Shown here: one piece after another, positions 27,425-34,908 of the stretch
Numbering within the stretch: the first letter of the stretch is position 1
Layout: the number at the start of each line of letters is the position of its first letter
NCBI RefSeq assembly: GCF_020055635.1
Contig: NZ_JAIPUT010000002.1
Span: 124,001 to 188,000 of the forward strand
Length of the DNA: 64,000 nt
Source of the DNA: Marivita sp.
GTDB taxonomy: Bacteria > Pseudomonadota > Alphaproteobacteria > Rhodobacterales > Rhodobacteraceae
Reading direction: 5' to 3'
Made by a program: the position numbers and the translations under genes
Notes under the pieces: generated by a model
Seen by the model: only the letters and a program-made list of their open reading frames with translations
Databases searched by the model: none
Told to the model about the DNA's origin: nothing

Positions 27425-27904
27425 TCAGTTCTGCGCCATTGATTGCATCATGGCGGCCATGAAACCCGATTCTTCCAAGCGTTTCAGCAGGAGTGCCGTG
27501 GTGCCGCAATCTTCATTCACGGACATCGAATAGGCTTCGGAAACGCCGTCAGGTAGGAAATTCGCATTTTGATCCATGTCGTCGATGTCCATTTCCGCCA
27601 TTTTCGGAATAAAGACTTCCATATCGTCCAGCATCTGGTCGACAGCGGATTTGCTCGAAGCGTCGACGAAGCGTTCGAGCATACATGCGCCCGCCTCTCG
27701 GTATTCTGCGTCCCAGTCCATATCGGGAAGCGCCGCGCGCAACGGGTCGGGGTTTCCGCCTTCCTTTTCGACCATCCTGACCATCGCGTCGAGAGTCGCG
27801 GACATCATGCGTTCGGACACGCTTTCGAGGCGGTCAAGCTGGGTTTCCGCAAGGACTGCGCCGGGCAGCATGGCGAAAAGTGCGGCGGCCAAAACCTGTT
27901 TCAT
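27425..27904 (-). CDS. Exported protein of unknown function
   Basis: The 159-residue product has a clear signal peptide (KQVLAAALFAMLPGAVLA, cleavage near residue 19). The acidic, Met-rich mature part is about 140 residues, mostly predicted helical, with two cysteines (GACMLERF and NEDCGTT). AGGAG lies 7 bases upstream of the ATG. No family is recognised. It follows the ecm terminator on the same strand and so probably has its own promoter. Confidence 0.6.
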   Translation of the reverse strand: MKQVLAAALFAMLPGAVLAETQLDRLESVSERMMSATLDAMVRMVEKEGGNPDPLRAALPDMDWDAEYREAGACMLERFVDASSKSAVDQMLDDMEVFIPKMAEMDIDDMDQNANFLPDGVSEAYSMSVNEDCGTTALLLKRLEESGFMAAMMQSMAQN

Positions 27905-27915
27905 GCAATCTCCTG

Positions 27916-27947
27916 ATAAAAAACGGGTATGGCTTGCACCATACCCG
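27916..27947 (-). terminator. Rho-independent terminator of ecm
   Basis: A perfect 9-bp stem (27924-27932 with 27939-27947, cgggtatgg/ccatacccg) has a 6-base loop. On the minus strand a run of six T follows (AAAAAA at 27918-27923). It lies 33 bp past the ecm stop. Confidence 0.88.
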
Positions 27948-27979
27948 CTGCGGTCAGGGTCTGAAAGACGGTCGGCCGG

Positions 27980-29956
27980 TTATTCGGCTGCCACTGCCTT
28001 TGGATCGGCAAGGGTGACGATATCCATCATGATCGTATTCAATTCGAAATCCTTGGGCGTGTAGACTTTCGCCACGCCCATCGAGCGCAGGCGCTTTGCA
28101 TCTTCGTCGGGAATGATTCCGCCGACGATGACCGGGATATGACCAAGCCCGGCATCACGCATCCTGGTCATCATGTCTTCGACCAGGGGAATATGGCTGC
28201 CCGACAGGATCGACAGGCCGACGACATGAACCTCGTTCTCCTGCGCCGCAGCGACGATCTGATCCGGGGTGAGGCGGATGCCTTCGTAGTCGATCTCCAT
28301 GCCGCAATCGCGGGCGCGGAAGGCGATCTGTTCTGCGCCGTTGGAATGACCGTCAAGGCCGGGCTTGCCGACAAGGAACTTGAGTCGGCGGCCGAGCTTG
28401 TCGCTGACGGCGTTGACCGCTTCGCGGATGTCGTCCAGCCCTTCGGTCTTGTTGGACACGGATTTCGACACGCCGGTCGGGCCACGGTATTCGCCGTAGA
28501 CGGCGCGCATTTCGCCGGCCCATTCACCGGTGGTGACGCCGGCCTTGGCGCAGGCGATCGAGGCGGGCATGATGTTTGCGCCGTCTTTGGCCGCCGTACG
28601 CAGGTCGTCCAAGGCTTTTTGTGCCGCGTCGTTGTCACGCTCTGCGCGCCACGCGTTCAGGCGGTCGATCTGCTCCTGCTCGACCGCAGGATCGACCGTC
28701 ATGATGCCGCCGTCTTCGCTCTGGAGCGGGGAGGGTTCGCCTTCGATCCATTTGTTCACGCCGACGACGATGGTTTCGTTGCGTTCGATCCTGTTCAGGC
28801 GGTCGGCGTTTGAATCAACCAGACGGCCCTTCATGTAGTCGATGGCACCGATGGCGCCGCCCATTGAATCGAGGTTCGCAAGTTCGGCGCGGGCACCTTG
28901 CTTGAGTTGTTCGACCTTGGCATCGACGGCGGGGTTGCCCTCGAAGAGGTCATCGAATTCCAGAAGGTCGGTTTCATAGGCGAGGATCTGTTGCATCCGC
29001 ATCGACCATTGCTGATCCCACGGGCGGGGCAGGCCGAGCGCTTCGTTCCAGGCAGGAAGCTGCACGGCGCGGGCGCGGGCTTTTTTCGACAGCGTGACGG
29101 CCAGCATCTCGATCAGGATGCGGTAGACGTTGTTTTCCGGCTGCTGTTCGGTCAGGCCAAGGGAATTGACCTGCACGCCATAGCGGAAACGGCGGAATTT
29201 GGGATCGGTGACGCCGTATCGGGTTTCGAGGATTTCATCCCACAGATCAACAAAGGCGCGCATCTTGCACATCTCGGTGACGAACCGGATGCCGGCGTTG
29301 ACGAAGAAACTGATCCGACCGCAGAGCGCCGGGAAGTCTGCGTCGGGAACACGGGGTTTGAGTTCATCCAGAACGGCGACGGCGGTGGCCAGCGCGAATG
29401 AGAGTTCCTGTTCGGGCGTCGCGCCCGCCTCTTGCAGATGGTAGGAACAGACGTTCATCGGGTTCCACTTGGGAATATGCGTGTAGCAATATTCCGCCAC
29501 GTCCCCGATCATCTTGAGCGACGGTTTCGGCGGGCAGATATAGGTGCCGCGCGACAGGTATTCCTTGATCAGATCGTTCTGCACGGTGCCTTGAAGTTGT
29601 GACACGTCCGCGCCCTGTTCCTCGGCCACGGCGACATAAAGCGCCAGCAGCCACGGCGCGGTCGCGTTGATCGTCATGGAGGTGTTCATCTGATCGAGCG
29701 GGATCTGATCGAACAAGGTCCGCATGTCGCCCAGATGGCTGACCGGAACGCCCACCTTGCCGACCTCGCCGCGCGCCAGGACATGATCGCTATCATAGCC
29801 GGTCTGCGTGGGCAGGTCGAAGGCGACCGACAGGCCGGTCTGGCCCTTGGACAGGTTCGACCGGTAGAGCGCGTTCGAGGCCTGCGCGGTGGAGTGGCCC
29901 GCATAGGTGCGGATGAGCCAGGGTTTGTCACGGGTCGGTGTCTGTGCGTCGGTCAT
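27980..29956 (-). CDS. ecm: (2R)-ethylmalonyl-CoA mutase, coenzyme B12-dependent
   Basis: The 658-residue protein combines a methylmalonyl-CoA-mutase TIM barrel (RTYAGHSTAQASNALYR, then VAFDLPTQTGYDSDH) with a C-terminal B12-binding domain carrying the DXHXXG motif (GLDGHSNGAEQ) and the GLSILSGSH block. It converts ethylmalonyl-CoA to methylsuccinyl-CoA. Single-polypeptide length, the tract MNVCSYHLQEAGA and presence of ccr, mcd, mch and mcl2 nearby favour Ecm over methylmalonyl-CoA mutase or MeaA-like proteins. The start MTDAQTPTRD is used; the frame is open 19 codons further up, but that would run through the shared regulatory motif. Confidence 0.88.
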   Translation of the reverse strand: MTDAQTPTRDKPWLIRTYAGHSTAQASNALYRSNLSKGQTGLSVAFDLPTQTGYDSDHVLARGEVGKVGVPVSHLGDMRTLFDQIPLDQMNTSMTINATAPWLLALYVAVAEEQGADVSQLQGTVQNDLIKEYLSRGTYICPPKPSLKMIGDVAEYCYTHIPKWNPMNVCSYHLQEAGATPEQELSFALATAVAVLDELKPRVPDADFPALCGRISFFVNAGIRFVTEMCKMRAFVDLWDEILETRYGVTDPKFRRFRYGVQVNSLGLTEQQPENNVYRILIEMLAVTLSKKARARAVQLPAWNEALGLPRPWDQQWSMRMQQILAYETDLLEFDDLFEGNPAVDAKVEQLKQGARAELANLDSMGGAIGAIDYMKGRLVDSNADRLNRIERNETIVVGVNKWIEGEPSPLQSEDGGIMTVDPAVEQEQIDRLNAWRAERDNDAAQKALDDLRTAAKDGANIMPASIACAKAGVTTGEWAGEMRAVYGEYRGPTGVSKSVSNKTEGLDDIREAVNAVSDKLGRRLKFLVGKPGLDGHSNGAEQIAFRARDCGMEIDYEGIRLTPDQIVAAAQENEVHVVGLSILSGSHIPLVEDMMTRMRDAGLGHIPVIVGGIIPDEDAKRLRSMGVAKVYTPKDFELNTIMMDIVTLADPKAVAAE

Positions 29957-29986
29957 GTCGGCTCCGTCAACGGCGAGATTCGCCCG

Positions 29987-30001
29987 GTAATCTTGTTGCG
30001 T
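29987..30001 (-). promoter_or_regulatory. EMC-associated motif upstream of ecm
   Basis: On the gene strand this reads ACGCAACAAGATTAC, 31 bp before the ATG and 7 bp after the -10 of the predicted ecm promoter, i.e. at the likely transcription start. Close copies precede mcl2, ccr and mcd. A position over the start suggests repression or a promoter-clearance role, not classical upstream activation. Confidence 0.5.
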
Positions 30002-30008
30002 TTCGCGA

Positions 30009-30038
30009 TGCATACGTGAAATTTTGTGTCGCTGTCAA
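30009..30038 (-). promoter_or_regulatory. Predicted sigma-70 promoter of ecm
   Basis: A consensus -35 TTGACA (plus-strand TGTCAA at 30033-30038) is followed after 18 bp by TATGCA (plus-strand TGCATA at 30009-30014) on the minus strand. Transcription would start about 30002, giving a short leader of about 45 bases. Confidence 0.6.
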
Positions 30039-30229
30039 TTCGCCGCACTGCGGCGTCCCGATTTTTTCTGCGTAACAGCATATCCCATGCCCGTGGCATT
30101 GGAATAGGCAAAGCGATGCCGCACAGAAGGTTACAGAGGGCGACCGGTGTCGTGATTTTCATGTGTCTGTCGCGTTGTTGCGCGCCATAAGTTGTTTACC
30201 AAGCGCAGCTTCGTTGCGAGAGTGCAGGA

Positions 30230-31573
30230 ATGACCTCGCAGGTGACATTACCTTTATGGGCCTTTGTCCTGATCCTGACCTTTGCGGCAGTGACCTTTGC
30301 ATCCCATTTCCTGTTTCCTTCGGTTCGCTGGTTCTTTCGTCGCCGGATGGAGCGCGCGGTCAGGCGGTTGAACAAACGCCTGGAGCGACCGATCCAGCCG
30401 TTCAAGCTCTTGCGCCGACAGGACATGATCCAGCGGCTTGTCTATGATCCCGAGGTGACGCAGGCGATCGTCGAGCATGCAAAGGCCGAGGGCGTGCGCG
30501 AGGACGTGGCCTTTGAACGCGCGCGTCGCTATGCAAAAGAGATCGTCCCGTCCTTTTCGGCCTGGGCCTATTTCGGGTTTGCGATCCGCGCGGCAAAGCT
30601 GTTGAGCACATCTCTTTACCGGGTGCGGATGGTGCATCACGACACAGGGCTGGCCGATGTCGATCCCGAGGCGACCGTGGTGTTCGTGATGAACCACCGG
30701 TCGAACATGGATTATGTGCTGGTCACCTACCTCGCGGCGGACCGGTCGGCGCTGTCTTACGCGGTCGGGGAATGGGCGCATGTCTGGCCGCTGTCACGTC
30801 TGATCCGGGCGATGGGCGCCTATTTCATCCGCCGCAAGTCGCGGAATGACCTGTATCGCAAGGTTCTGGGCAAATACGTGCAACAGGCGACGGCGGCCGG
30901 GGTCACGCAAGCGGTCTTTCCGGAAGGCGGGCTGAGCCTTGACGGGGGGCTTTCTCTGCCGAAGGTCGGCATCCTGAAATACATCCTCGAAGGCGCGGCC
31001 TCGGCCGAGCGGGACGTGGTGTTCGTGCCCGTGGCGCTGAATTATGACCGCGTGCTTGAGGATACGATCCTGTGTCGGGCGCATGACACCGGGACGCGTC
31101 GGTTCGGCGCCCGGATCAGCGTCGTGTTCCGCGCCATCCTGCGGCAGGTCTGGTTGCGCGTGACAGGCCGCTTTCACCGCTTCGGCTATGCGGCGGTCAG
31201 TTTTGGCGAGCCGCTGCTTCTGAGTGACATCGGGAGCGCGCCGCACAAGCCCGAGGCGTTGTCCCGGCTCATCATGACCCGCATCGCGGATGCGGTTCCG
31301 GTTCTGCCGGTGCCTCTGGTGGCGGCGCTGTTGTTGCGCGACGGACCGATGACCCGAGACACTCTCGAAGTGGCATTCGCGAAATCGTTGAAGGCGCTCG
31401 AAAGCGGCAGGTTGCATCTGCCGCGCAACAACCGCGATTACGCCGTGGAATTCGGGCTGCGGAACTTGCAGGAGCGCGGGATCGTCGAAACGGATCGGGA
31501 CATGCTGACCATCCCTGCCCACAAGGCCGGGCTTGCCCGGTTCTATGCCAATTCGATCCGCCATCTGCTGTAG
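30230..31573 (+). CDS. Glycerol-3-phosphate acyltransferase-like protein (PlsB-type, short)
   Basis: The 447-residue protein has an N-terminal membrane helix (about 8-30), then the acyltransferase blocks HX4D in MNHRSNMDYVL (near residue 161), a GAYFIRR segment, FPEGGLS and VPVALNYDR. The order and the GAYFIRR block are PlsB-like, but E. coli PlsB is about 800 residues, so this is a short alphaproteobacterial form. Expected role: first acylation of glycerol-3-phosphate at the inner membrane. It is divergent from ecm. Confidence 0.75.
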   Translation: MTSQVTLPLWAFVLILTFAAVTFASHFLFPSVRWFFRRRMERAVRRLNKRLERPIQPFKLLRRQDMIQRLVYDPEVTQAIVEHAKAEGVREDVAFERARRYAKEIVPSFSAWAYFGFAIRAAKLLSTSLYRVRMVHHDTGLADVDPEATVVFVMNHRSNMDYVLVTYLAADRSALSYAVGEWAHVWPLSRLIRAMGAYFIRRKSRNDLYRKVLGKYVQQATAAGVTQAVFPEGGLSLDGGLSLPKVGILKYILEGAASAERDVVFVPVALNYDRVLEDTILCRAHDTGTRRFGARISVVFRAILRQVWLRVTGRFHRFGYAAVSFGEPLLLSDIGSAPHKPEALSRLIMTRIADAVPVLPVPLVAALLLRDGPMTRDTLEVAFAKSLKALESGRLHLPRNNRDYAVEFGLRNLQERGIVETDRDMLTIPAHKAGLARFYANSIRHLL

Positions 31574-31636
31574 GGGATTCCGCGGGTGCGAAAGGATTTT
31601 CTGCAATCGCTCGGTCATAAAGTTACAAAAAATACC

Positions 31637-31651
31637 TGAATCTTGTTGCAT
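31637..31651 (+). promoter_or_regulatory. EMC-associated motif upstream of ccr
   Basis: TGAATCTTGTTGCAT on the plus strand is the reverse complement of a site close to those at ecm and mcl2 (ATGCAACAAGATTCA). It lies about 86 bp before the ccr ATG. It overlaps CATAAT (31649-31654), a possible -10, and its TTGTTG could instead act as a -35 for CATATT 18 bp further on, so the promoter itself is not settled. Confidence 0.45.
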
Positions 31652-31736
31652 AATTTCAAGCGCGCCCATATTTCAACCCTAGAAGCCGCGATTCTGCATT
31701 GCGGCACGAACCAGAGATGACGCTTAGGAGGCCCCG

Positions 31737-33023
31737 ATGGCACTGGATCAGCACACCGGCATCGCCGCGTATGATGCGCCTGAAAAAGACTTGTACGAAA
31801 TCGGCGAAATGCCCCCTCTCGGCTATGTGCCCAAGCAGATGTATTCATGGGCCATTCGTCGCGAACGTCACGGCGAACCGGAACAGTCTTTCGAGGTCGA
31901 AGTCGTCGATACATGGGATATCGACAGTCACGAGGTGCTGGTTCTCGTGATGGCGGCGGGTGTGAACTATAATGGCGTCTGGGCCGGTCTTGGACAGCCG
32001 ATCAGCCCGTTCGATGGCCACAAGGCCGATTACCATATTGCCGGGTCCGATGCGTCGGGCATCGTCTGGAAGGTCGGGGACAAGGTAAAGCGCTGGAAGG
32101 TCGGCGACGAGGTTGTCATCCACTGCAACCAGGATGATGGTGACGATGAGGAATGCAACGGCGGCGATCCGATGATGTCTCCGACCCAGCGGATCTGGGG
32201 CTACGAGACACCGGATGGCGCGTTTTCGCAGTTCACGCGCGTGCAGGCCCAGCAGTTGATGCCGCGGCCCAAGCACCTGACCTGGGAAGAAAGCGCGTGT
32301 TACACGCTGACGCTGGCCACCGCTTACCGGATGCTGTTTGGTCATGCACCGCACGAGCTGAAGCCGGGTCAGAACGTGCTGGTCTGGGGCGCGTCTGGCG
32401 GTCTGGGGTCGTATGCCATCCAGCTGGCCAATACGGCGGGTGCCAATGCGATCGGTGTCATTTCGGACGAGGACAAGCGCGATTTCGTCATGTCGATGGG
32501 CGCCAAGGGCGTCATCAACCGCAAGGATTTCAAGTGTTGGGGTCAGTTGCCCACGGTGAACACGCCTGAATACAAGGAATGGTTCACCGAGGCGCGCAAG
32601 TTCGGCAAGGCGATCTGGGACATCACCGGCAAAGGCAAGAACGTCGACATGGTGTTCGAACATCCCGGCGAGTCGACGTTCCCGGTGTCGACGCTGGTCT
32701 GCAAGAAGGGCGGCATGGTGGTGATCTGTGCGGGCACAACCGGGTTCAACTGTACCTTCGACGTGCGCTACATGTGGATGCACCAGAAGCGCCTTCAGGG
32801 CTCGCATTTTGCGCATCTCAAGCAGGCCGCTTCGGCGAACCAGCTGATGGTCGAACGCCGGCTTGATCCGTGCATGTCGGAAGTGTTCCCGTGGGAGGAA
32901 ATTCCGCAGGCGCATACCAAGATGCTGCGCAACGAACACAAGCCGGGAAACATGGCGGTTCTGGTGCAATCGCCGAAAACCGGGCTGCGCACTTTTGAGG
33001 ATGCGCTGGCGGCCAGATCGTAA
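31737..33023 (+). CDS. ccr: Crotonyl-CoA carboxylase/reductase
   Basis: The 428-residue MDR-family enzyme reductively carboxylates crotonyl-CoA to (2S)-ethylmalonyl-CoA with NADPH and CO2, the key step of the EMC pathway. It has the N-terminal MYSWAIRRERHGEP, the Ccr-specific stretch IHCNQDDGDDEECNGGDPMM, the nucleotide-binding motif VWGASGGLGSYAIQLA and the late block MWMHQKRLQGSHFAHLKQA. Length and motifs are those of Ccr and not of simple enoyl-CoA reductases. GGAGG precedes the ATG. Confidence 0.96.
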   Translation: MALDQHTGIAAYDAPEKDLYEIGEMPPLGYVPKQMYSWAIRRERHGEPEQSFEVEVVDTWDIDSHEVLVLVMAAGVNYNGVWAGLGQPISPFDGHKADYHIAGSDASGIVWKVGDKVKRWKVGDEVVIHCNQDDGDDEECNGGDPMMSPTQRIWGYETPDGAFSQFTRVQAQQLMPRPKHLTWEESACYTLTLATAYRMLFGHAPHELKPGQNVLVWGASGGLGSYAIQLANTAGANAIGVISDEDKRDFVMSMGAKGVINRKDFKCWGQLPTVNTPEYKEWFTEARKFGKAIWDITGKGKNVDMVFEHPGESTFPVSTLVCKKGGMVVICAGTTGFNCTFDVRYMWMHQKRLQGSHFAHLKQAASANQLMVERRLDPCMSEVFPWEEIPQAHTKMLRNEHKPGNMAVLVQSPKTGLRTFEDALAARS

Positions 33024-33053
33024 CGAACTGATTACGTCTTGTTGCTAAGACAG

Positions 33054-33083
33054 ACCCGCGGGCCACTCCGGTTCGCGGGTTTT
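33054..33083 (+). terminator. Rho-independent terminator of ccr
   Basis: A 7-bp stem (acccgcg at 33054-33060 with cgcgggt at 33074-33080) has a 13-base loop, and a T-tract (33080-33083) follows. It lies 31 bp after the ccr stop. Confidence 0.65.
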
Positions 33084-33234
33084 GCATGTTCAAGGAATCG
33101 GTGCAGCCAATTCAATGCCGTAGATTCCGGCGCCTCGCTATATCTGGGGAGTTGGAATCAGGGAATTTCTTTCGAATCTCGCGCATGTTATGGTTGTATT
33201 AACGTTTCGTTAACTATCTGGAGGTGACGCTGAA

Positions 33235-33450
33235 ATGGGACATGATTGGATCATAGACGTGTTGACCGACCTCAAGTCGTTTGCGCTAGCGAACGATCTC
33301 GATGCGCTGGCTGCCAAATTGGATGATACGCAGTTGGTGGCGCGGGCTGAGCTTGTGTCGCACGGCAAGGGGATAGGCCGTGGGATTCTTGGAGAAAGTG
33401 CTTCAATTGGACGATGTGATCGGGCAGTTGGAGTGCGCCGAACATCTTGA
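33235..33450 (+). CDS. Small conserved-looking protein upstream of and overlapping luxR
   Basis: The 71-residue product begins MGHDWIIDVLTDLKSFALAND and has an amphipathic, mostly helical N-terminal half (DLDALAAKLDDTQLVARAEL) and a basic C-terminus. The start has a near-perfect ribosome site, GGAGGTGA, 7 bases upstream. The frame overlaps the luxR gene by 71 bases. I recall similar short proteins upstream of luxR-type genes in Rhodobacterales, but know no function. No promoter is assigned; the preceding region to 33084 is AT-richer than its surroundings. Confidence 0.65.
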   Translation: MGHDWIIDVLTDLKSFALANDLDALAAKLDDTQLVARAELVSHGKGIGRGILGESASIGRCDRAVGVRRTS

Positions 33451-34108
33451 GGAACTGCAAAGCGTCATCGAATGGCTGCGGGATCACTACGCGGTCGATG
33501 ACATGGTGTATCACTGGGTGTCGAGCAATGGCACACAGTACGGATGCGGAACCTATGACCCGGCCTGGGTTCAGAGATACCTGGAGAAAGGCTATCTTCG
33601 CATCGATCCGGTTGTGCTTGGCTGCTACCAGCGGTTTCACCCGGTCGACTGGAAGCGGCTGGATTGGTCAGGCAAGGCCGCGCGCGCGTTCCTGAACGAT
33701 GCGGTCGCACATGGGGTCGGCAATCAGGGCTATTCGATCCCCATTCGCGGCCCCAACGGCCAATTCGCGCTTTTCACCGTCAGTCACAGTTGCGACGACG
33801 CGGAATGGGAAAGTTTTACCGAGATTCATCGCCGTGATCTCATCCTGCTGGCGCATTACTTCAACCAGACCGCGCTCAAGCTCGAGCCGGGCCGGACGCC
33901 GGAGCCGACACAACCGCTGTCACCGCGCGAGGTCGAGACGATGACGCTTCTGGCGGTGGGATACAGCCGTGCGCAAGTGGCGGAAACGCTGTCGATCTCG
34001 GAACATACCTTGCGGGTCTATATCGAAAGCGCGCGGTTCAAACTGGGGGCGATGAACACCACCCATGCCGTGGCGCGGGCGATCGCGCGCGGGCAGATCG
34101 TGGTGTGA
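33380..34108 (+). CDS. LuxR-family quorum-sensing regulator
   Basis: The 242-residue regulator has an N-terminal autoinducer-binding domain with the expected residues: tryptophan and tyrosine in AWVQRYLEKGYLRIDPV, the DP pair, W in HPVDWKRL and G in GVGNQGYSIPI. The C-terminal HTH is LSPREVETMTLLAVGYSRAQVAE to SEHTLRVYIESARFKLG. It should bind an acyl-homoserine lactone and DNA. The start is a GTG (33380) inside the upstream small gene, with AGGGG before it; later starts would cut the first helix of the ligand domain. luxI follows 123 bp downstream. Confidence 0.88.
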   Translation: MGFLEKVLQLDDVIGQLECAEHLEELQSVIEWLRDHYAVDDMVYHWVSSNGTQYGCGTYDPAWVQRYLEKGYLRIDPVVLGCYQRFHPVDWKRLDWSGKAARAFLNDAVAHGVGNQGYSIPIRGPNGQFALFTVSHSCDDAEWESFTEIHRRDLILLAHYFNQTALKLEPGRTPEPTQPLSPREVETMTLLAVGYSRAQVAETLSISEHTLRVYIESARFKLGAMNTTHAVARAIARGQIVV

Positions 34109-34231
34109 GCACGGCGCAATTGCTGTTTCCATATGCGCGACAATCTGCCGTGAAACAGCGTCCGCACGCTCTGGAAAGAAACGATTCACCTTTGAACCTC
34201 AGCCTGTCCGCCAGCAACGGAGGGCATGCTC

Positions 34232-34870
34232 ATGATTCGGTACGTCTATGGTGATCAACTGGCGAAATTTCCGCATCTTGCGCGGACCATGTTCGAGGAT
34301 CGGGCGGATCAGTTCCGGACGCGGCTTGGCTGGGACGTGAGCGTCGACGCCGAAGGGCAGGAACGCGACGATTATGACGATCTGAATCCGCTTTACGTGA
34401 TCTGGGAGACGGCGAGCGGTGTCCATGGCGGATCGATGCGGTTTCTGCCGACGACCGGTCGCACCATGGTGAATGATCATTTCGTTAACCTGACCCACGG
34501 CGTGCCGTTCCAAAGCCCGTTGATCTGGGAATGCACGCGCTTCTGCCTGTCGCGCAACACCGAGGCGGGCACGGCCGCGGCGCTCATGCTGGCGGGCGGG
34601 GAGATCATGCAGGGCTTTGGTATCCGGCATTTCGTTGGCGTGTTCGACGCGCGGATGGTGCGGATCTACACCCGGATCGGCGCCGCACCCGAGGTGCTGG
34701 GATCGCAGGGCGAGGGTCGGCAGGCGATCAGCGTCGGCCTCTGGGAGTTTTCCGAGGCGGCGCAGAAACAGGTGTCTCGCGTGGCCGGTGTACCTTTGGC
34801 CGCGTCGCGATCCTGGTTCGACGCGGCGTTCGGAACCGATGTGCCACAACCCTTCATAAGTGCTGCCTGA
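34232..34870 (+). CDS. Acyl-homoserine-lactone synthase (LuxI family)
   Basis: The 212-residue protein has the conserved LuxI residues: R, F and W in RADQFRTRLGWDV, aspartates in DDYDDLNPLYV, R in GSMRFLPTTGR and the E/R pair in LIWECTRFCLS. It makes an acyl-HSL from S-adenosylmethionine and an acyl carrier. The ATG at 34232 is chosen over 34226 because GGAGG then lies at a normal spacing. A gctgttt/aaacagc dyad (34122-34159) lies in the luxR-luxI gap, but no standard lux box is evident. The acyl chain length cannot be predicted. Confidence 0.93.
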   Translation: MIRYVYGDQLAKFPHLARTMFEDRADQFRTRLGWDVSVDAEGQERDDYDDLNPLYVIWETASGVHGGSMRFLPTTGRTMVNDHFVNLTHGVPFQSPLIWECTRFCLSRNTEAGTAAALMLAGGEIMQGFGIRHFVGVFDARMVRIYTRIGAAPEVLGSQGEGRQAISVGLWEFSEAAQKQVSRVAGVPLAASRSWFDAAFGTDVPQPFISAA

Positions 34871-34908
34871 TGCTGGTGCCCGACTCCGGGCTTCTGTAAT
34901 GTCCGGGC

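Noticed and set aside
30171-30184. GTTGTTGCGCG near the plsB-like gene, resembling the EMC motif
   Set aside because: The core matches but the ATTAC half is missing; treated as chance within the shared ecm/plsB interval.
33034-33050. CTTGTTGC after ccr, resembling the EMC motif
   Set aside because: Only the 8-base core matches, it lies just before the ccr terminator, and it is not near an EMC start codon.
34122-34159. gctgttt/aaacagc dyad between luxR and luxI as a lux box
   Set aside because: The arms are 24 bp apart, far wider than a lux box; kept only as a note.
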